From the NCBI RefSeq assembly GCF_037027445.1, contig NZ_JBANDL010000002.1, positions 1,798,001 through 1,862,000 of the forward strand: 64,000 nt of DNA, read 5' to 3'. This DNA is from Lysobacter firmicutimachus. GTDB lineage: Bacteria; Pseudomonadota; Gammaproteobacteria; Xanthomonadales; Xanthomonadaceae. Of this stretch, positions 25,612 through 34,573 are shown in pieces; positions within the stretch are counted from its first letter, which is position 1; every line of letters begins with the position of its first letter. Both the position numbers and the translations under genes were made by a program. The notes beneath the pieces were generated by a model. It saw nothing but the letters and a program-made list of their open reading frames with translations, was not told the DNA's origin and did not search any database.

Positions 25612-26097
25612 TCACCACCAACCCCACCACGGCCACGGCGCCGGGCGTTCGATCACGTCCACCCGTTCGCGCACCGGCCACAGATAGACCACGTCGGCGT
25701 CGAGCTGCGGAAAGCGGTACTCGTAGCCGCCGATGCGCCGCGACTCGTAGCCGGCGATGCGGCCGGTGAAGGTCACTTCGCGGTTCTTCTCGAACAGCGC
25801 CGGGTCGTAGAAGCCGGCGCGGCAGGCCAGGAAGCGGCCGCCGACGTCGTCGCTGGCCCAATACGGCCGGCCCGAGTCGCCGAGTCGGGTCGAGATCATT
25901 TCGAAGCAGGTGCGGTTGGCCTGCGGCTCGACATCGACGATGCGGCCGCCCCAGCGCACGACCGCGCCGGTGCTGTCGCTGGCCGCGGCGTCGGCCGGGG
26001 TGATGGGCGAGAACGCCCCCTGTAGCGGTTTGGGCTGGGTGGCGCAGCCGCCGAGCAGCGCGACTCCGACAGCGATTACGGCAAGACGCAGCTTCAT
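25612..26097 (-). CDS. Slp family outer membrane lipoprotein
   Basis: 161 residues with a lipoprotein leader (MKLRLAVIAVGVALLGGCATQ, lipobox LGGC). Slp-type body: GAVVRWGGRIVDVEPQANRTCFEMISTRL and GRFLACRAGFYDPALF, then VTFTGRIAGYESRRIGGYEYRFP. Starvation/stationary-phase lipoprotein family anchored in the outer membrane; the molecular role is unknown. It overlaps tgpA by 4 bp and is the last gene of a moxR-DUF58-tgpA-slp transcript. Confidence 0.85.
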   Translation of the reverse strand: MKLRLAVIAVGVALLGGCATQPKPLQGAFSPITPADAAASDSTGAVVRWGGRIVDVEPQANRTCFEMISTRLGDSGRPYWASDDVGGRFLACRAGFYDPALFEKNREVTFTGRIAGYESRRIGGYEYRFPQLDADVVYLWPVRERVDVIERPAPWPWWGWW

Positions 26098-28142
26098 CGT
26101 CGTTCTCCAGAAGGGCCGGGCCGATGCGCGCGTAAGGCCCGAACCAGTTCGTTGCGCAGTGCTCGGGCCTCGCGCCGCCCGGGTCCATTACCAGCGTAGC
26201 GCCAATCGCTGAAATGTTGGCTGAGCCGGAGCAAGCTTTCGCCCAGGTCCGGCCGCGCCTGGGCCACCCGCCCGGCCCAGGCCAGGGCCGGCTCGTGCGG
26301 TTGGCGCTCCAGGCCCAGCCGGCGGTAGCGTCGGCCCAGGGCCCGCCAGGCCCGCACCACCGGGTCGCGCTCGCGTTCGCCCCGGCTGCTGAGCCAGACC
26401 ATCCAGATCCCGGCCACGCTGGCGAACAGCACGAACAGCAGCACCAGCTTGTGGTTGTCCAGCCGGTCGACGCCGAAGGGTTGCAGCATGCGCTGCTGGC
26501 GGCTGGCGTCGAAGCCGAGCACGAAATCGTTCCAGCCGCGGCGCAGCCAATCGCTGAGGTTGAACAAGGGCGTCGCCGCGGCGATGCCGCCGAACAGTCC
26601 GCCGGCGCCCGGCTGCCGGTCGGCCAGGGTGTCGTAGATACGCTCCGGCGCGACCGCCGCGGTCGGGTCGACCCGCACCCAGCCGCGCCCGCGCAACCAC
26701 ACCTCGGCCCAGGCGTGGGCGTCGGAACGGCGCACCAGCCAGTAGTTGCCGACCGGGTTGTAGTAACCGCCGGCATAGCCGGTGACCACCCGCGCCGGCA
26801 CGCCGGCGCCGCGCATCAGCACCACGAAGGCCGAACTGAAGTGCTCGCAGTAGCCGGCCTTGTGGTCGAACAGGAACTCGTCGACCGAATGCCGGCCGAG
26901 CAGGGGCGTGGCCAGGGTGTAGGCGAATTCGCCGCGGATCATCGCCATCGCCCGGCGCACGATCGCCGCATCGTCGGCGCCGGCCTCGGCGCGCCAACGC
27001 TGCGCCAAGGCCAGGGTGCGTGGGTTGTAGCCCTCGGGCAGGGACAGGGCCATGCGCCGCAAGGTGTCGCGCAGCTGCGGTTCGTAGCTGGCCGGCGGCG
27101 CCGAGTGCAGTTGCCAGCGGGTTAATGTGCTGAGCGGTCGCCGCGTATAGAGATTGTGGTCCAGGGTCAGCCGCGCACCGGGCGGCGCCGCGCGCGGCAG
27201 GTCCAGGGCGACGAAATCGCGGGTGTCGGTCGGCTCGACTTCCAGCTCGTAGTCCCAACCGTTGCCTGCCGCGCGCATCGGCGCGGCCGGCAGGCCCTGG
27301 ATCCAGCGCGAACGGGTCCACTCGCGGCCGTCGAAGTTCCAGAGCACCGGCCCGCGCCAGTACATCTGCGAGGTCGGCGGCGCGGCGCCGCGGAAGCGCG
27401 CGCGCAGGGTGACGGTTTCGTCGTTGAGCAGCTCGACCATCTCGCCGGGGCGCATGCTGTCGGACAGGCCGGGCCGGGCCAGGGCGCGGTCGGGGATGCC
27501 CCACAGCGGCGAGCTCAGGCGCGGGAACAGCCAGAACACCGCCAGAGCCAGCGGCAGACCGATCGCGATCAGGCGGCCGATCGAAAGCAGGCGCTGTCCG
27601 GGCGACAGGGCCGGTTCGGCGGCGCGCGCGGGGTCGGGGCGCGATTCGTACTCGGCCAGGCGCTGCAGGGTCGCCAAGGCCAGCACCACCGCGGCCAGGC
27701 CGAGCACCAGCGACCAGGGGCCCTGGTCGAGCAGGAAGGTCGCGAACGGGCCGAACAGGGCGAAGCCGATCAGGCTGCGCGCGTCGCGCAGGGTGTAGGT
27801 TTCCGACGGCTTGAGCGCGAACATCGCCGCGAGCAGGGCGCAGCCGGTATCGCGCCCGAGCGAAAAGCCGGCCAGCACCAGCACCGCGCCGACCAAGCCC
27901 AGCACCAGCAACAAGCGCAGCGCGCTGGGCAACGGCCGGCGCCAGGACAACAAGCCGATGCCGACGCCGACCGCGGTGATCAGCGCGGCGATGCTCGGCG
28001 GCAGTTGCAGCAGCAAGGGCAACAGGCAGCTGGCGCCGGCGAGCAGGGTCGCGCGCCGCGCCGACGGCGGCAGCCCTTCCGGTGCCCGCGCGTCGTCGCC
28101 GGCGCGCCTGCCTGCGGCGAAGGGAAGACGGAGTTCAGCCAT
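26094..28142 (-). CDS. tgpA: transglutaminase TgpA family protein (DUF3488)
   Basis: 682 residues. The N-terminal 190 residues hold about six membrane helices. The periplasmic transglutaminase-like domain has Cys in KAGYCEHFSSAFVVLMRG, His in RSDAHAWAEVWL and Asp in WVRVDPTAAV. A further membrane helix (NHKLVLLFVLFASVAGIWMVWL) precedes a cytoplasmic DUF4129-like tail. The Pseudomonas TgpA protein is an essential periplasmic transglutaminase. It is co-transcribed with DUF58 and MoxR genes, an ATPase/von-Willebrand-like/protease module found widely. It overlaps the DUF58 stop by 8 bp. Confidence 0.88.
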   Translation of the reverse strand: MAELRLPFAAGRRAGDDARAPEGLPPSARRATLLAGASCLLPLLLQLPPSIAALITAVGVGIGLLSWRRPLPSALRLLLVLGLVGAVLVLAGFSLGRDTGCALLAAMFALKPSETYTLRDARSLIGFALFGPFATFLLDQGPWSLVLGLAAVVLALATLQRLAEYESRPDPARAAEPALSPGQRLLSIGRLIAIGLPLALAVFWLFPRLSSPLWGIPDRALARPGLSDSMRPGEMVELLNDETVTLRARFRGAAPPTSQMYWRGPVLWNFDGREWTRSRWIQGLPAAPMRAAGNGWDYELEVEPTDTRDFVALDLPRAAPPGARLTLDHNLYTRRPLSTLTRWQLHSAPPASYEPQLRDTLRRMALSLPEGYNPRTLALAQRWRAEAGADDAAIVRRAMAMIRGEFAYTLATPLLGRHSVDEFLFDHKAGYCEHFSSAFVVLMRGAGVPARVVTGYAGGYYNPVGNYWLVRRSDAHAWAEVWLRGRGWVRVDPTAAVAPERIYDTLADRQPGAGGLFGGIAAATPLFNLSDWLRRGWNDFVLGFDASRQQRMLQPFGVDRLDNHKLVLLFVLFASVAGIWMVWLSSRGERERDPVVRAWRALGRRYRRLGLERQPHEPALAWAGRVAQARPDLGESLLRLSQHFSDWRYAGNGPGRREARALRNELVRALRAHRPGPSGERR

Positions 28143-29130
28143 GCGGCATCAACGCCAGGGCGCGCAGGCAGGCGTGGCGGTGGGCGTGGCCGCTGCCCGG
28201 GCCCAGCGCGGGTTGGTGGGGCAGGCTCAGCCGATAGCGGCAACCGTCGCGCTCGGCTTCGTCGACCCAGCGCGCCAGCCGCGAAATGCGCGCTTCCTGG
28301 TCCAGCCCGTTCAAGTGCTGCCATTCCAGTTCGACGTCGCCGCCGAGCGGCTGTTCGTACTCGCGCACCAGCAGGATGTCGCGTCGCGCCGAATGCTTCC
28401 ACGCGATGGTGCGGCGGGCGTCGCCGGGGCGATAGGCGCGCAGGTGATGCACGTCGTCGCCGGCCGGATGCAGCCGGGTCACGGCCTGGTCGCCGCCGCC
28501 GGTGGGCAGCGGCGGGCCGTGCGGTTCCGGCGTCGGATAGACCAGCAGCGGCGCCTGCGGCCAGACCAGGGCCCAGGCCCGCGCCAGGCCCAGCGGGCGG
28601 GTGGTCCACACCCGCAGCCGCGGCAGTTCGAGCCAGCCGCGCCGTTCGGTGGTCAGCCGCAGCGCCGCTTCGCCGGCGCCCTGGTCCAGATCGAGCGAGG
28701 CGACGCCGGTGCCGAGCGCGCCGTCGTCGTCCACGCGTAGGCCGCGCCGGGCGCGGTCGGGCTTGGCCCGCGCATGCACCCGCACCGTCATCGGCTGGCC
28801 GGCCGGTACCGGTTCGGCGTCGATCGCGACGATGCTCAGCCCCGACAGTTGCAGCTGCGCGGCGATCAGGCTGGCCAGGCCGGCGCCGGCCAGCAGCAGC
28901 GCCAGCAGCAGGGCCGGGTTGTTGTTGTAGTTGAGCGCGCCCAGCAGCATCGTCGCCAGCAAGGCACCGTAGAACGCACCGAAACCGGTCGGCAGCACAT
29001 AGATGCGGCGGCGGTCGAAGCGTGCCGGCAGGGCTTCGCGACGGCGCGGCCGGGTCAACGCCAGCAGGCGCCGGCGCCATTCGCTCAGGCGTCCGCGCGC
29101 GGTGGCGGTGGTCGTTCCAGCCTGGGCCAT
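28135..29130 (-). CDS. DUF58 domain-containing membrane protein
   Basis: 331 residues from the ATG at 29130. Two N-terminal membrane helices (YVLPTGFGAFYGALLATMLL, NPALLLALLLAGAGLASLIA). A periplasmic beta-rich part follows, and the C-terminal DUF58/vWA-like domain contains HHLRAYRPGDARRTIAWKHSARRDILLVREYE. DUF58 proteins partner with MoxR ATPases, encoded 11 bp upstream. Part of the moxR-DUF58-tgpA-slp transcript. Confidence 0.85.
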   Translation of the reverse strand: MAQAGTTTATARGRLSEWRRRLLALTRPRRREALPARFDRRRIYVLPTGFGAFYGALLATMLLGALNYNNNPALLLALLLAGAGLASLIAAQLQLSGLSIVAIDAEPVPAGQPMTVRVHARAKPDRARRGLRVDDDGALGTGVASLDLDQGAGEAALRLTTERRGWLELPRLRVWTTRPLGLARAWALVWPQAPLLVYPTPEPHGPPLPTGGGDQAVTRLHPAGDDVHHLRAYRPGDARRTIAWKHSARRDILLVREYEQPLGGDVELEWQHLNGLDQEARISRLARWVDEAERDGCRYRLSLPHQPALGPGSGHAHRHACLRALALMPHG

Positions 29131-29141
29131 GCGGTTCGGAC

Positions 29142-30116
29142 TCAATCCACCGCCACGGCGTAGAGGATCGATTTGGCCACGTCGGGGCCGGCATCGGCTT
29201 CGGCCACCAGGCGGTGCGAGGCGACCGCGGCGAACAGCGCCTGCACGTCCTCGGGCACCACGTGCGAACGGCCCAGCAGCAGCGCGTAGGCGCGCGCCGC
29301 GCGCAGCAGCGCCAGGCCGGCGCGCGGCGACAGGCCGACCCGCACGCCGGGGTGCTTGCGGCTGCGCGCGAGCAAGGCCTGGACGTAGCCGATCAGGCTC
29401 TCGCTGGCATAGACCGCGTCGACCGCGCGACGGATCGCCAGCACGTCCTCGGCGCTCAGCAACGGCCGGGTCTGGGCGATCAGATTGCGCCGGTCGGCGC
29501 CCGCCAGCAGGTCGCGTTCGGCCGCTTCGTCGGGATAGCCCAGGTGCAGGCGCAGCAGGAAGCGATCGAGCTGCGAGTCCGGCAAGGGATAGGTGCCCGA
29601 CAGGTCGACCGGATTCTGGGTGGCGATGACGAAGAACGGGTCGGGCAGGGCATGCGTGCGCCCGTCGACGGTGACCTGGTGTTCGGCCATCGCCTCCAGC
29701 AGCGCGCTCTGGGTGCGCGGCGGGGCGCGGTTGATCTCGTCGGCCAGCAGGACCTGGGTGAACACCGGTCCGGGGTGGAACTGGAACTGGCGCGATTGCG
29801 GGTCGAACACCGATACGCCGACCACGTCGGCCGGCAGCAGGTCGGAGGTGAACTGCACGCGCTGGAACTCCAGCCCCAGGGTCGCCGCCAGCGCGTGGGC
29901 GAGCGTGGTCTTGCCCAGGCCGGGCAGGTCTTCGATGAGCAGGTGGCCGTCGGACAACAGCGCGACGAAGGCCAGCCGCACCGCCTGCGCCTTGCCCAGC
30001 ACCAGCGAATTGACCTGCGCCTGGGCCTGTTCCAGGGCGCTGCGCAGGGCATCGGGTAGGATGGTCTCGCGTTGCGCCGACGTCGGGTTCGCCGTCGTGG
30101 TCTTGCCTGCCGTCAT
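29142..30116 (-). CDS. MoxR family AAA+ ATPase
   Basis: 324 residues. Walker A DLPGLGKTTLAHALA, Walker B LLADEINRAPP, sensor 1 PFFVIATQNP and the arginine-finger region DSQLDRFLLRL. MoxR chaperone-ATPases mature partner protein complexes, here most likely the DUF58 product. First gene of a four-gene minus-strand operon. Confidence 0.9.
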   Translation of the reverse strand: MTAGKTTTANPTSAQRETILPDALRSALEQAQAQVNSLVLGKAQAVRLAFVALLSDGHLLIEDLPGLGKTTLAHALAATLGLEFQRVQFTSDLLPADVVGVSVFDPQSRQFQFHPGPVFTQVLLADEINRAPPRTQSALLEAMAEHQVTVDGRTHALPDPFFVIATQNPVDLSGTYPLPDSQLDRFLLRLHLGYPDEAAERDLLAGADRRNLIAQTRPLLSAEDVLAIRRAVDAVYASESLIGYVQALLARSRKHPGVRVGLSPRAGLALLRAARAYALLLGRSHVVPEDVQALFAAVASHRLVAEADAGPDVAKSILYAVAVD

Positions 30117-30451
30117 CGTGCTCGGTTCCTGTTTCGGTATCGTCGCGTCGCCGCGCGCGCGATCGCGTTGCGCCGCTCTCGCGCATCATCGCGCGCGGTC
30201 GCGGCCGGTGCAGCCATCGCATGGCCGCGTGCGGATGTTCTGGAACGGACATCAATAAAAAAAAGACATCGATAAAGCCCGCGCGCGCCCTGCCGAGGTT
30301 CGCGCGGAGATTGCCGAGCGGACGCTGCCGCGCGGACTTTGCCGGATCGGTCGCGCGTGAGGAGCGTGCGACCGGCCGCATGCGACGATTCGGCCGCGCG
30401 CCCGGCGCGACAGATCCAACCCCTTCCGAAGTGTAGCGAGGTCGAGTGCCG
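30117..30451. other. divergent promoter region moxR / glycosyltransferase
   Basis: About 335 bp. Contains an A-rich tract (caataaaaaaaagacatcgataaag) near 30248-30272, unusual for this GC level and a plausible promoter or regulator site. No gene, repeat or terminator recognised. Confidence 0.45.
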
Positions 30452-32308
30452 ATGCGGGAACCAAAGCAGGACACGGGCGGCGCCGCGCGCGGATTCTGGA
30501 TGCTGTGGCTGTCGCTGCTGGCGCTCAAGGCCGCGGTGGCCGCGCGCCTGCCCTTGTTCGTCGACGAAGCGTTCTACTGGCAGGAAGGGCAGCATCCGGC
30601 GGCGGCGTATTCGGACCTGCCCGGGCTCACCGCCTGGCTGACCCGGCTCGGGGTCGAACTCGGCGGCGCGCAGGCCTGGGCCTTGCGCTTGCCGTTCCTG
30701 GCGATCGCCGCATTGGTGCCGCTGCTGTTGGTGCGCATGACCGCGCGCGAATTCGGCGCGCGCGCCGGCTGGGTCGCCGGTTGTTTCGGTCTGCTGCTGC
30801 CGTTGGCGGGCACGCTCGGCCTGCTCGCGCTGCCGGACGCGATGATGGCGTTGGCGACCTTGCTGTGCCTGGACGCCGGCGCGCGCCTGCTGCGCGAGGT
30901 CGATGCGCGCGCCGCGGTGGAGCTGGCCGCCGGCCTCGCTCTGGGCGCACTCAGCCACTACCGCTTCATCGCGGTGATCGCGGTCGGCGGCGTGGCGCTG
31001 CTGTGCCTGCCGCAAGGCCGGCGCGCGCTGCGCGACGTGCGCGTGCTGGTCGCCGCGGCGATCGGCGCCTCGGCCTGGGCGCCGCTGGTGGCCTGGAACA
31101 TGGACAACGCCGACGCCGGTCTGCGCTTTCAACTGGTCGATCGGCATCCGTGGGCGTTCCACATCGACGGTTTGTGGTTCGTCGTCGTGCAGGCGCTGCT
31201 GGTCACGCCGCCGTTGTTCGCCGCGCTGGCCTTGGGCGCCTGGCGCGGCGCACGCGCGGCGAATCCGGCGGCGCGTTATTTCGCTCTGTCCGGCGCGCTG
31301 ATCGTGCTCGGTTTCTTCGTCCTGGGTTTCTTCGCCGATACCGAGCGGGTCAGCTTCCATTGGCCGCTGCCCGGCTATCTGGCCTTGCTGCCGCTGTTGC
31401 CGGGCGTGCTTGCGGCTTGGCCGCGCTGGGCGCGCGGACTCGCCGCCGCGCTGGCCGGCGCGGCGGTGCTGGCGGTGCTGGGCTATTACGTCGCGGTGTC
31501 GGTGCCGTCGCTGCGCGCGCGGAGCGCAGGCGAGAAGTGGTATCCGTCGAATTTCGCCGGGTGGGACGAACTGGCCGGGCGCGTGCAGAGGCGCCTGCGC
31601 GAATTGCCGCCGGGCACGCGGGTGTTGGCGGACAACTTCAAGATCGGCGCCGAACTCGGCTTCGCCCTGGGCGATGCGCGGATCGAAGTGCTGGACCATC
31701 CGATCAACCACAAGCACGGGCGCGCGCCGCAGTTGCGGCTATGGAGGCTGGAGCGCGACCGCCGCATCGATACCGTCGCCGGGCCGGCGCTGCTGGTGGT
31801 CGGCGCGACCGAGGTCGAATACAAGCATCTGTTGCAGCGCTATCACGATCTGTGCGCGATGCTGGGCCCCTTGCCGCCGCCGCAGGCGCTGAATGTCGAT
31901 CACGGCCGCCAGCGTTTCCTGCTGTTCGCCCTGGACGGCCGCGCGCGCCAAGGCCCATGCACGACGCCGGCGATGGCCTGGGTCGATGCGCCGCTCGCCG
32001 GGGCGCGGGTCGGGCGCGAATTCGAAGTCGCCGGCTGGGCGTTCAAGGACGGCATCGGCCTGGCCCGGGTCGAGGTCTTGCTCGACGGCAAGCCGGTCGC
32101 ACAGGCGCAGTACGGACGCGAGTTGCCGGGCGTGCGCGGGTTCTGGCGGATCAGCAACGATCCGCAGCATCCGCGGGTCGGCTTCGCCGCGCGGGTGCGG
32201 CTGGATGCGCAGGCGCCGGGGCGGCATTGGCTGGGCCTGCGCTTGCATGGCCGCGACGGCAGCATCGAAGACTGGGCCGAACAGCCGATCGAGCTGGCGC
32301 CGCGCTGA
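30452..32308 (+). CDS. GT39-type membrane glycosyltransferase with C-terminal beta domain
   Basis: 618 residues from ATG 30452 (a GTG two codons earlier is possible). ArnT/PMT-like: the first periplasmic loop has LFVDEAFYWQEGQHPAAAYSD (the conserved DE and aromatic residues), followed by about ten membrane helices to residue about 360 and a soluble part (RVLADNFKIGAELGFALG). Residues about 510-618 form an extra beta-sandwich (FEVAGWAFKDGIGLARVEVL, LDGKPVAQAQYG). GT39-like enzymes move a lipid-linked sugar onto lipid A, protein or another glycolipid; the acceptor here is unknown. Confidence 0.8.
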   Translation: MREPKQDTGGAARGFWMLWLSLLALKAAVAARLPLFVDEAFYWQEGQHPAAAYSDLPGLTAWLTRLGVELGGAQAWALRLPFLAIAALVPLLLVRMTAREFGARAGWVAGCFGLLLPLAGTLGLLALPDAMMALATLLCLDAGARLLREVDARAAVELAAGLALGALSHYRFIAVIAVGGVALLCLPQGRRALRDVRVLVAAAIGASAWAPLVAWNMDNADAGLRFQLVDRHPWAFHIDGLWFVVVQALLVTPPLFAALALGAWRGARAANPAARYFALSGALIVLGFFVLGFFADTERVSFHWPLPGYLALLPLLPGVLAAWPRWARGLAAALAGAAVLAVLGYYVAVSVPSLRARSAGEKWYPSNFAGWDELAGRVQRRLRELPPGTRVLADNFKIGAELGFALGDARIEVLDHPINHKHGRAPQLRLWRLERDRRIDTVAGPALLVVGATEVEYKHLLQRYHDLCAMLGPLPPPQALNVDHGRQRFLLFALDGRARQGPCTTPAMAWVDAPLAGARVGREFEVAGWAFKDGIGLARVEVLLDGKPVAQAQYGRELPGVRGFWRISNDPQHPRVGFAARVRLDAQAPGRHWLGLRLHGRDGSIEDWAEQPIELAPR

Positions 32309-32335
32309 GCGCATGCGCTTCGCGAGCGTGCCGGG

Positions 32336-32914
32336 TCAGGGCAGGGCGTAGCCGGCCTGGCGCAGCAGGCGCGCGGTCGCGATCAGCGGCAGGCCGATCA
32401 ATGCGGTCGGGTCGCTGGACTCGATCGCCTCGAACAAGGCGATGCCCAGGCCTTCGGACTTGAAACTGCCGGCGCAGTCGTAAGGCTGCTCAGCATCGAC
32501 ATAGCGGGCGATCTCGGCCGCGTTCAGTTCGCGAAAGCGGACGGTGGTGACGTCCAGCGCGGTCAACGGCGCCTGACCGTGGCGCAGCACGCACAGCCCG
32601 GTCAGGAACCGCACCTCGCGCCCGGACATGGCCTGCAACTGAGCCAGGGCGCCGTCGCGGCCACCGGGCTTGCCGATCGGGCGGCCGTCGAATTCGGCCA
32701 CCTGGTCCGAGCCGATCACCCAGGCCTGCGGCTGCTGGGCCGCGACCGCGCCGGCCTTGGCCGTCGCCAGGCGGGCGGCGAGGGCGGCCGGGGTCTCGCC
32801 CGGCCGCGGGGTCTCGTCGGTGTGCGGGCGGGCGGTGTCGAAGGCCAGTCCGAGCCGGCCGAGCAGCTCACGACGGTAGATCGAGGTCGAGGCCAGGATC
32901 AGAGGGGAAGGCAT
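32336..32914 (-). CDS. yceF: Maf-like nucleotide pyrophosphatase YceF
   Basis: 192 residues. Maf/HAM1 fold: LILASTSIYRRELLGRLGL, TDE, WVIGSDQVAEFDGRPIGKPG and YDCAGSFKSEGLGIALFE. This subtype (YceF) hydrolyses 7-methyl-GTP as a housecleaning enzyme. Adjacent to yceD and rpmF as in many gammaproteobacteria. Confidence 0.92.
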   Translation of the reverse strand: MPSPLILASTSIYRRELLGRLGLAFDTARPHTDETPRPGETPAALAARLATAKAGAVAAQQPQAWVIGSDQVAEFDGRPIGKPGGRDGALAQLQAMSGREVRFLTGLCVLRHGQAPLTALDVTTVRFRELNAAEIARYVDAEQPYDCAGSFKSEGLGIALFEAIESSDPTALIGLPLIATARLLRQAGYALP

Positions 32915-32958
32915 AGGCGATCTCTAACTCTATTGAGACGTCGTGCAAAAACGGCGTC

Positions 32959-33321
32959 TCAGCCGGTCGGCAGACGCGCACGCTCGATCTTGTTCAGCTG
33001 TTGCTCGATCCGGCCGCGCGCGGCATCGATCGAGCTGCGCACTTCGGCCAGCTGGGACAGGCTGGCGCGGCGCCCGTATTCGCGCAGCCACAGGCGCTGG
33101 CGCAGCATTTCCCGCATCGCGTCGCCGACCGGGTCGCGGCCCTCGTCGCCGGCGACCGCCTCGATCTCGGCCCGGGCCGTGCGCAACTGGGCTTCTAGGG
33201 CGTCGGCGGCGTCGAGCAGTTCGCGCACCGCGCGCTGGCGCCGCATCGGCCCGTACAGGGCGAGGACGGCCGCGGCCAGGGCCCCCAGCACGACCAGGGT
33301 CAGCAGCAGGATGAGGATCAA
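32959..33321 (-). CDS. membrane-anchored coiled-coil protein
   Basis: 120 residues. One N-terminal membrane helix (MILILLLTLVVLGALAAAVL), then a long charged helix with heptad-like spacing (RELLDAADALEAQLRTARAE and SLSQLAEVRSSIDAARGRIE). No family recognised. Starts 128 bp from the divergent yceD start and reads towards maf, so it may share the maf transcript. Confidence 0.65.
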   Translation of the reverse strand: MILILLLTLVVLGALAAAVLALYGPMRRQRAVRELLDAADALEAQLRTARAEIEAVAGDEGRDPVGDAMREMLRQRLWLREYGRRASLSQLAEVRSSIDAARGRIEQQLNKIERARLPTG

Positions 33322-33449
33322 GGCGGCGGCTTCGCTCGGCAGGAGGCCGGAAAGTCTGCACGCGCGCCGGGGGCGGCGGCAAATCCCCAGCGCCGGCCGG
33401 GGCTTACGGTTTGACAGCGGGGGGCGGGGTCTCTACCATTCCGCGGCTT

Positions 33450-33971
33450 ATGTCAGCCGATGTGCCATCTGGGCGGGTGCCCGACGTCCTCGATGCCTGG
33501 CGCCTGGTGGCGGCCCGGCGCGGCGTGGAAGGCCGTGTGCCGTTGTCGGACATGACCCGGCTGCGCGACAGCCTGGTCGACGCCGAAGGCGAAGTCAGCT
33601 TCTCGCTGGATTTCGACAGCGACGCGCTGCAGGTGCCCTACGTCGAGCTCAAGATCGACGCGCAGTTGCCGCTGTTGTGCCAGCGCTCGCTGGAACGGTT
33701 CCTGTTGCCGGTGCAGATCGTGCAGCGGCTGGGGCTGATCCGCGACGAGGCCGACGAAGCCGCGTTGCCGCCGGGCTACGAGCCGCTGCTGATGCCGGAC
33801 GACGGCATGCTGCGGCCCGTGGAGCTGGTCGAGGACGAACTGATCCTCGCCGTTCCGGTGGTGCCGATGGCGCCCGGCAGCGAGGCGGTCGAACGCGAAT
33901 GGGAGGCCCCGCAGGCCGAACAGGACGCGGCCAACCCGTTCTCGGTGCTGTCCTCGCTGAAGAAGAACTGA
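33450..33971 (+). CDS. yceD: YceD family protein (DUF177), rRNA accumulation protein
   Basis: 173 residues from the ATG at 33450. DUF177 pattern: LPLLCQRSLERFLLPVQIVQRLG (the conserved C-Q-R), DDGMLRPVELVEDELILAVPVVP, and a C-terminal NPFSVLSSLKK. It precedes rpmF in most bacteria and affects 23S rRNA levels. Cytoplasmic. Confidence 0.9.
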   Translation: MSADVPSGRVPDVLDAWRLVAARRGVEGRVPLSDMTRLRDSLVDAEGEVSFSLDFDSDALQVPYVELKIDAQLPLLCQRSLERFLLPVQIVQRLGLIRDEADEAALPPGYEPLLMPDDGMLRPVELVEDELILAVPVVPMAPGSEAVEREWEAPQAEQDAANPFSVLSSLKKN

Positions 33972-34091
33972 CGCAAGACCGGTTTCACCCTTTTCGTTCC
34001 ATTCCGACCTGCAGGCGAAGCAGCAAGCCGTTCCTGCGAATCGGGCTACGCTATCCACCTCAGGTTTCCACCGCTTTTCCGGAGCAAGACC

Positions 34092-34286
34092 ATGGCTGTT
34101 CAGAAGTCCCGCGTTACCCCGTCCCGTCGCGGCCAGCGCCGCGCCCACGACGCGCTGACCAGCAAGCAGCTGGCCACCGACCCGACCACCGGCGAGACCC
34201 ACATCCGCCATCACGTGACCGCCGACGGCTACTACCGCGGCAAGAAGGTCATCGAGACCAAGACCCGCATCGTCGACGAAGAATAA
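34092..34286 (+). CDS. rpmF: 50S ribosomal protein L32
   Basis: 64 residues, [20 protein letters not shown], the standard N-terminus. The zinc cysteines of some L32 forms are absent, as is common in this group. A clear Shine-Dalgarno (ggagcaag) precedes the ATG. Confidence 0.97.
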   Translation: MAVQKSRVTPSRRGQRRAHDALTSKQLATDPTTGETHIRHHVTADGYYRGKKVIETKTRIVDEE

Positions 34287-34573
34287 TCTTCGTTCGCGCC
34301 GCGACGTGCGCCCGGCTTCCGGCGCGCGTCGCCGCCGATCTGGGCCGGCCGCGGGGAGCGCATCCCCGTGCCGGCGCCGATCCGCTCCGTCGCCCGCGGC
34401 GGCGCGTCCGAACTCAGACCTGCGGCCGTCGCGGCACCGTTCCACCGCCAGCTCATGCTGGCGGCCTGCGTTTGTGGCACTGATGACTTCGGCGGCCTGC
34501 GTCCGGCGACGACGCTGCATCGCGGCGTGCGGAGCCTGAGCGGGCCCCTACACGGCAACGCCGCGGAGTGGTG

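Noticed and set aside
34287..34573. Short overlapping ORFs upstream of fabH as a lost plsX
   Set aside because: None has PlsX motifs; they are short and Arg/Ala-rich.
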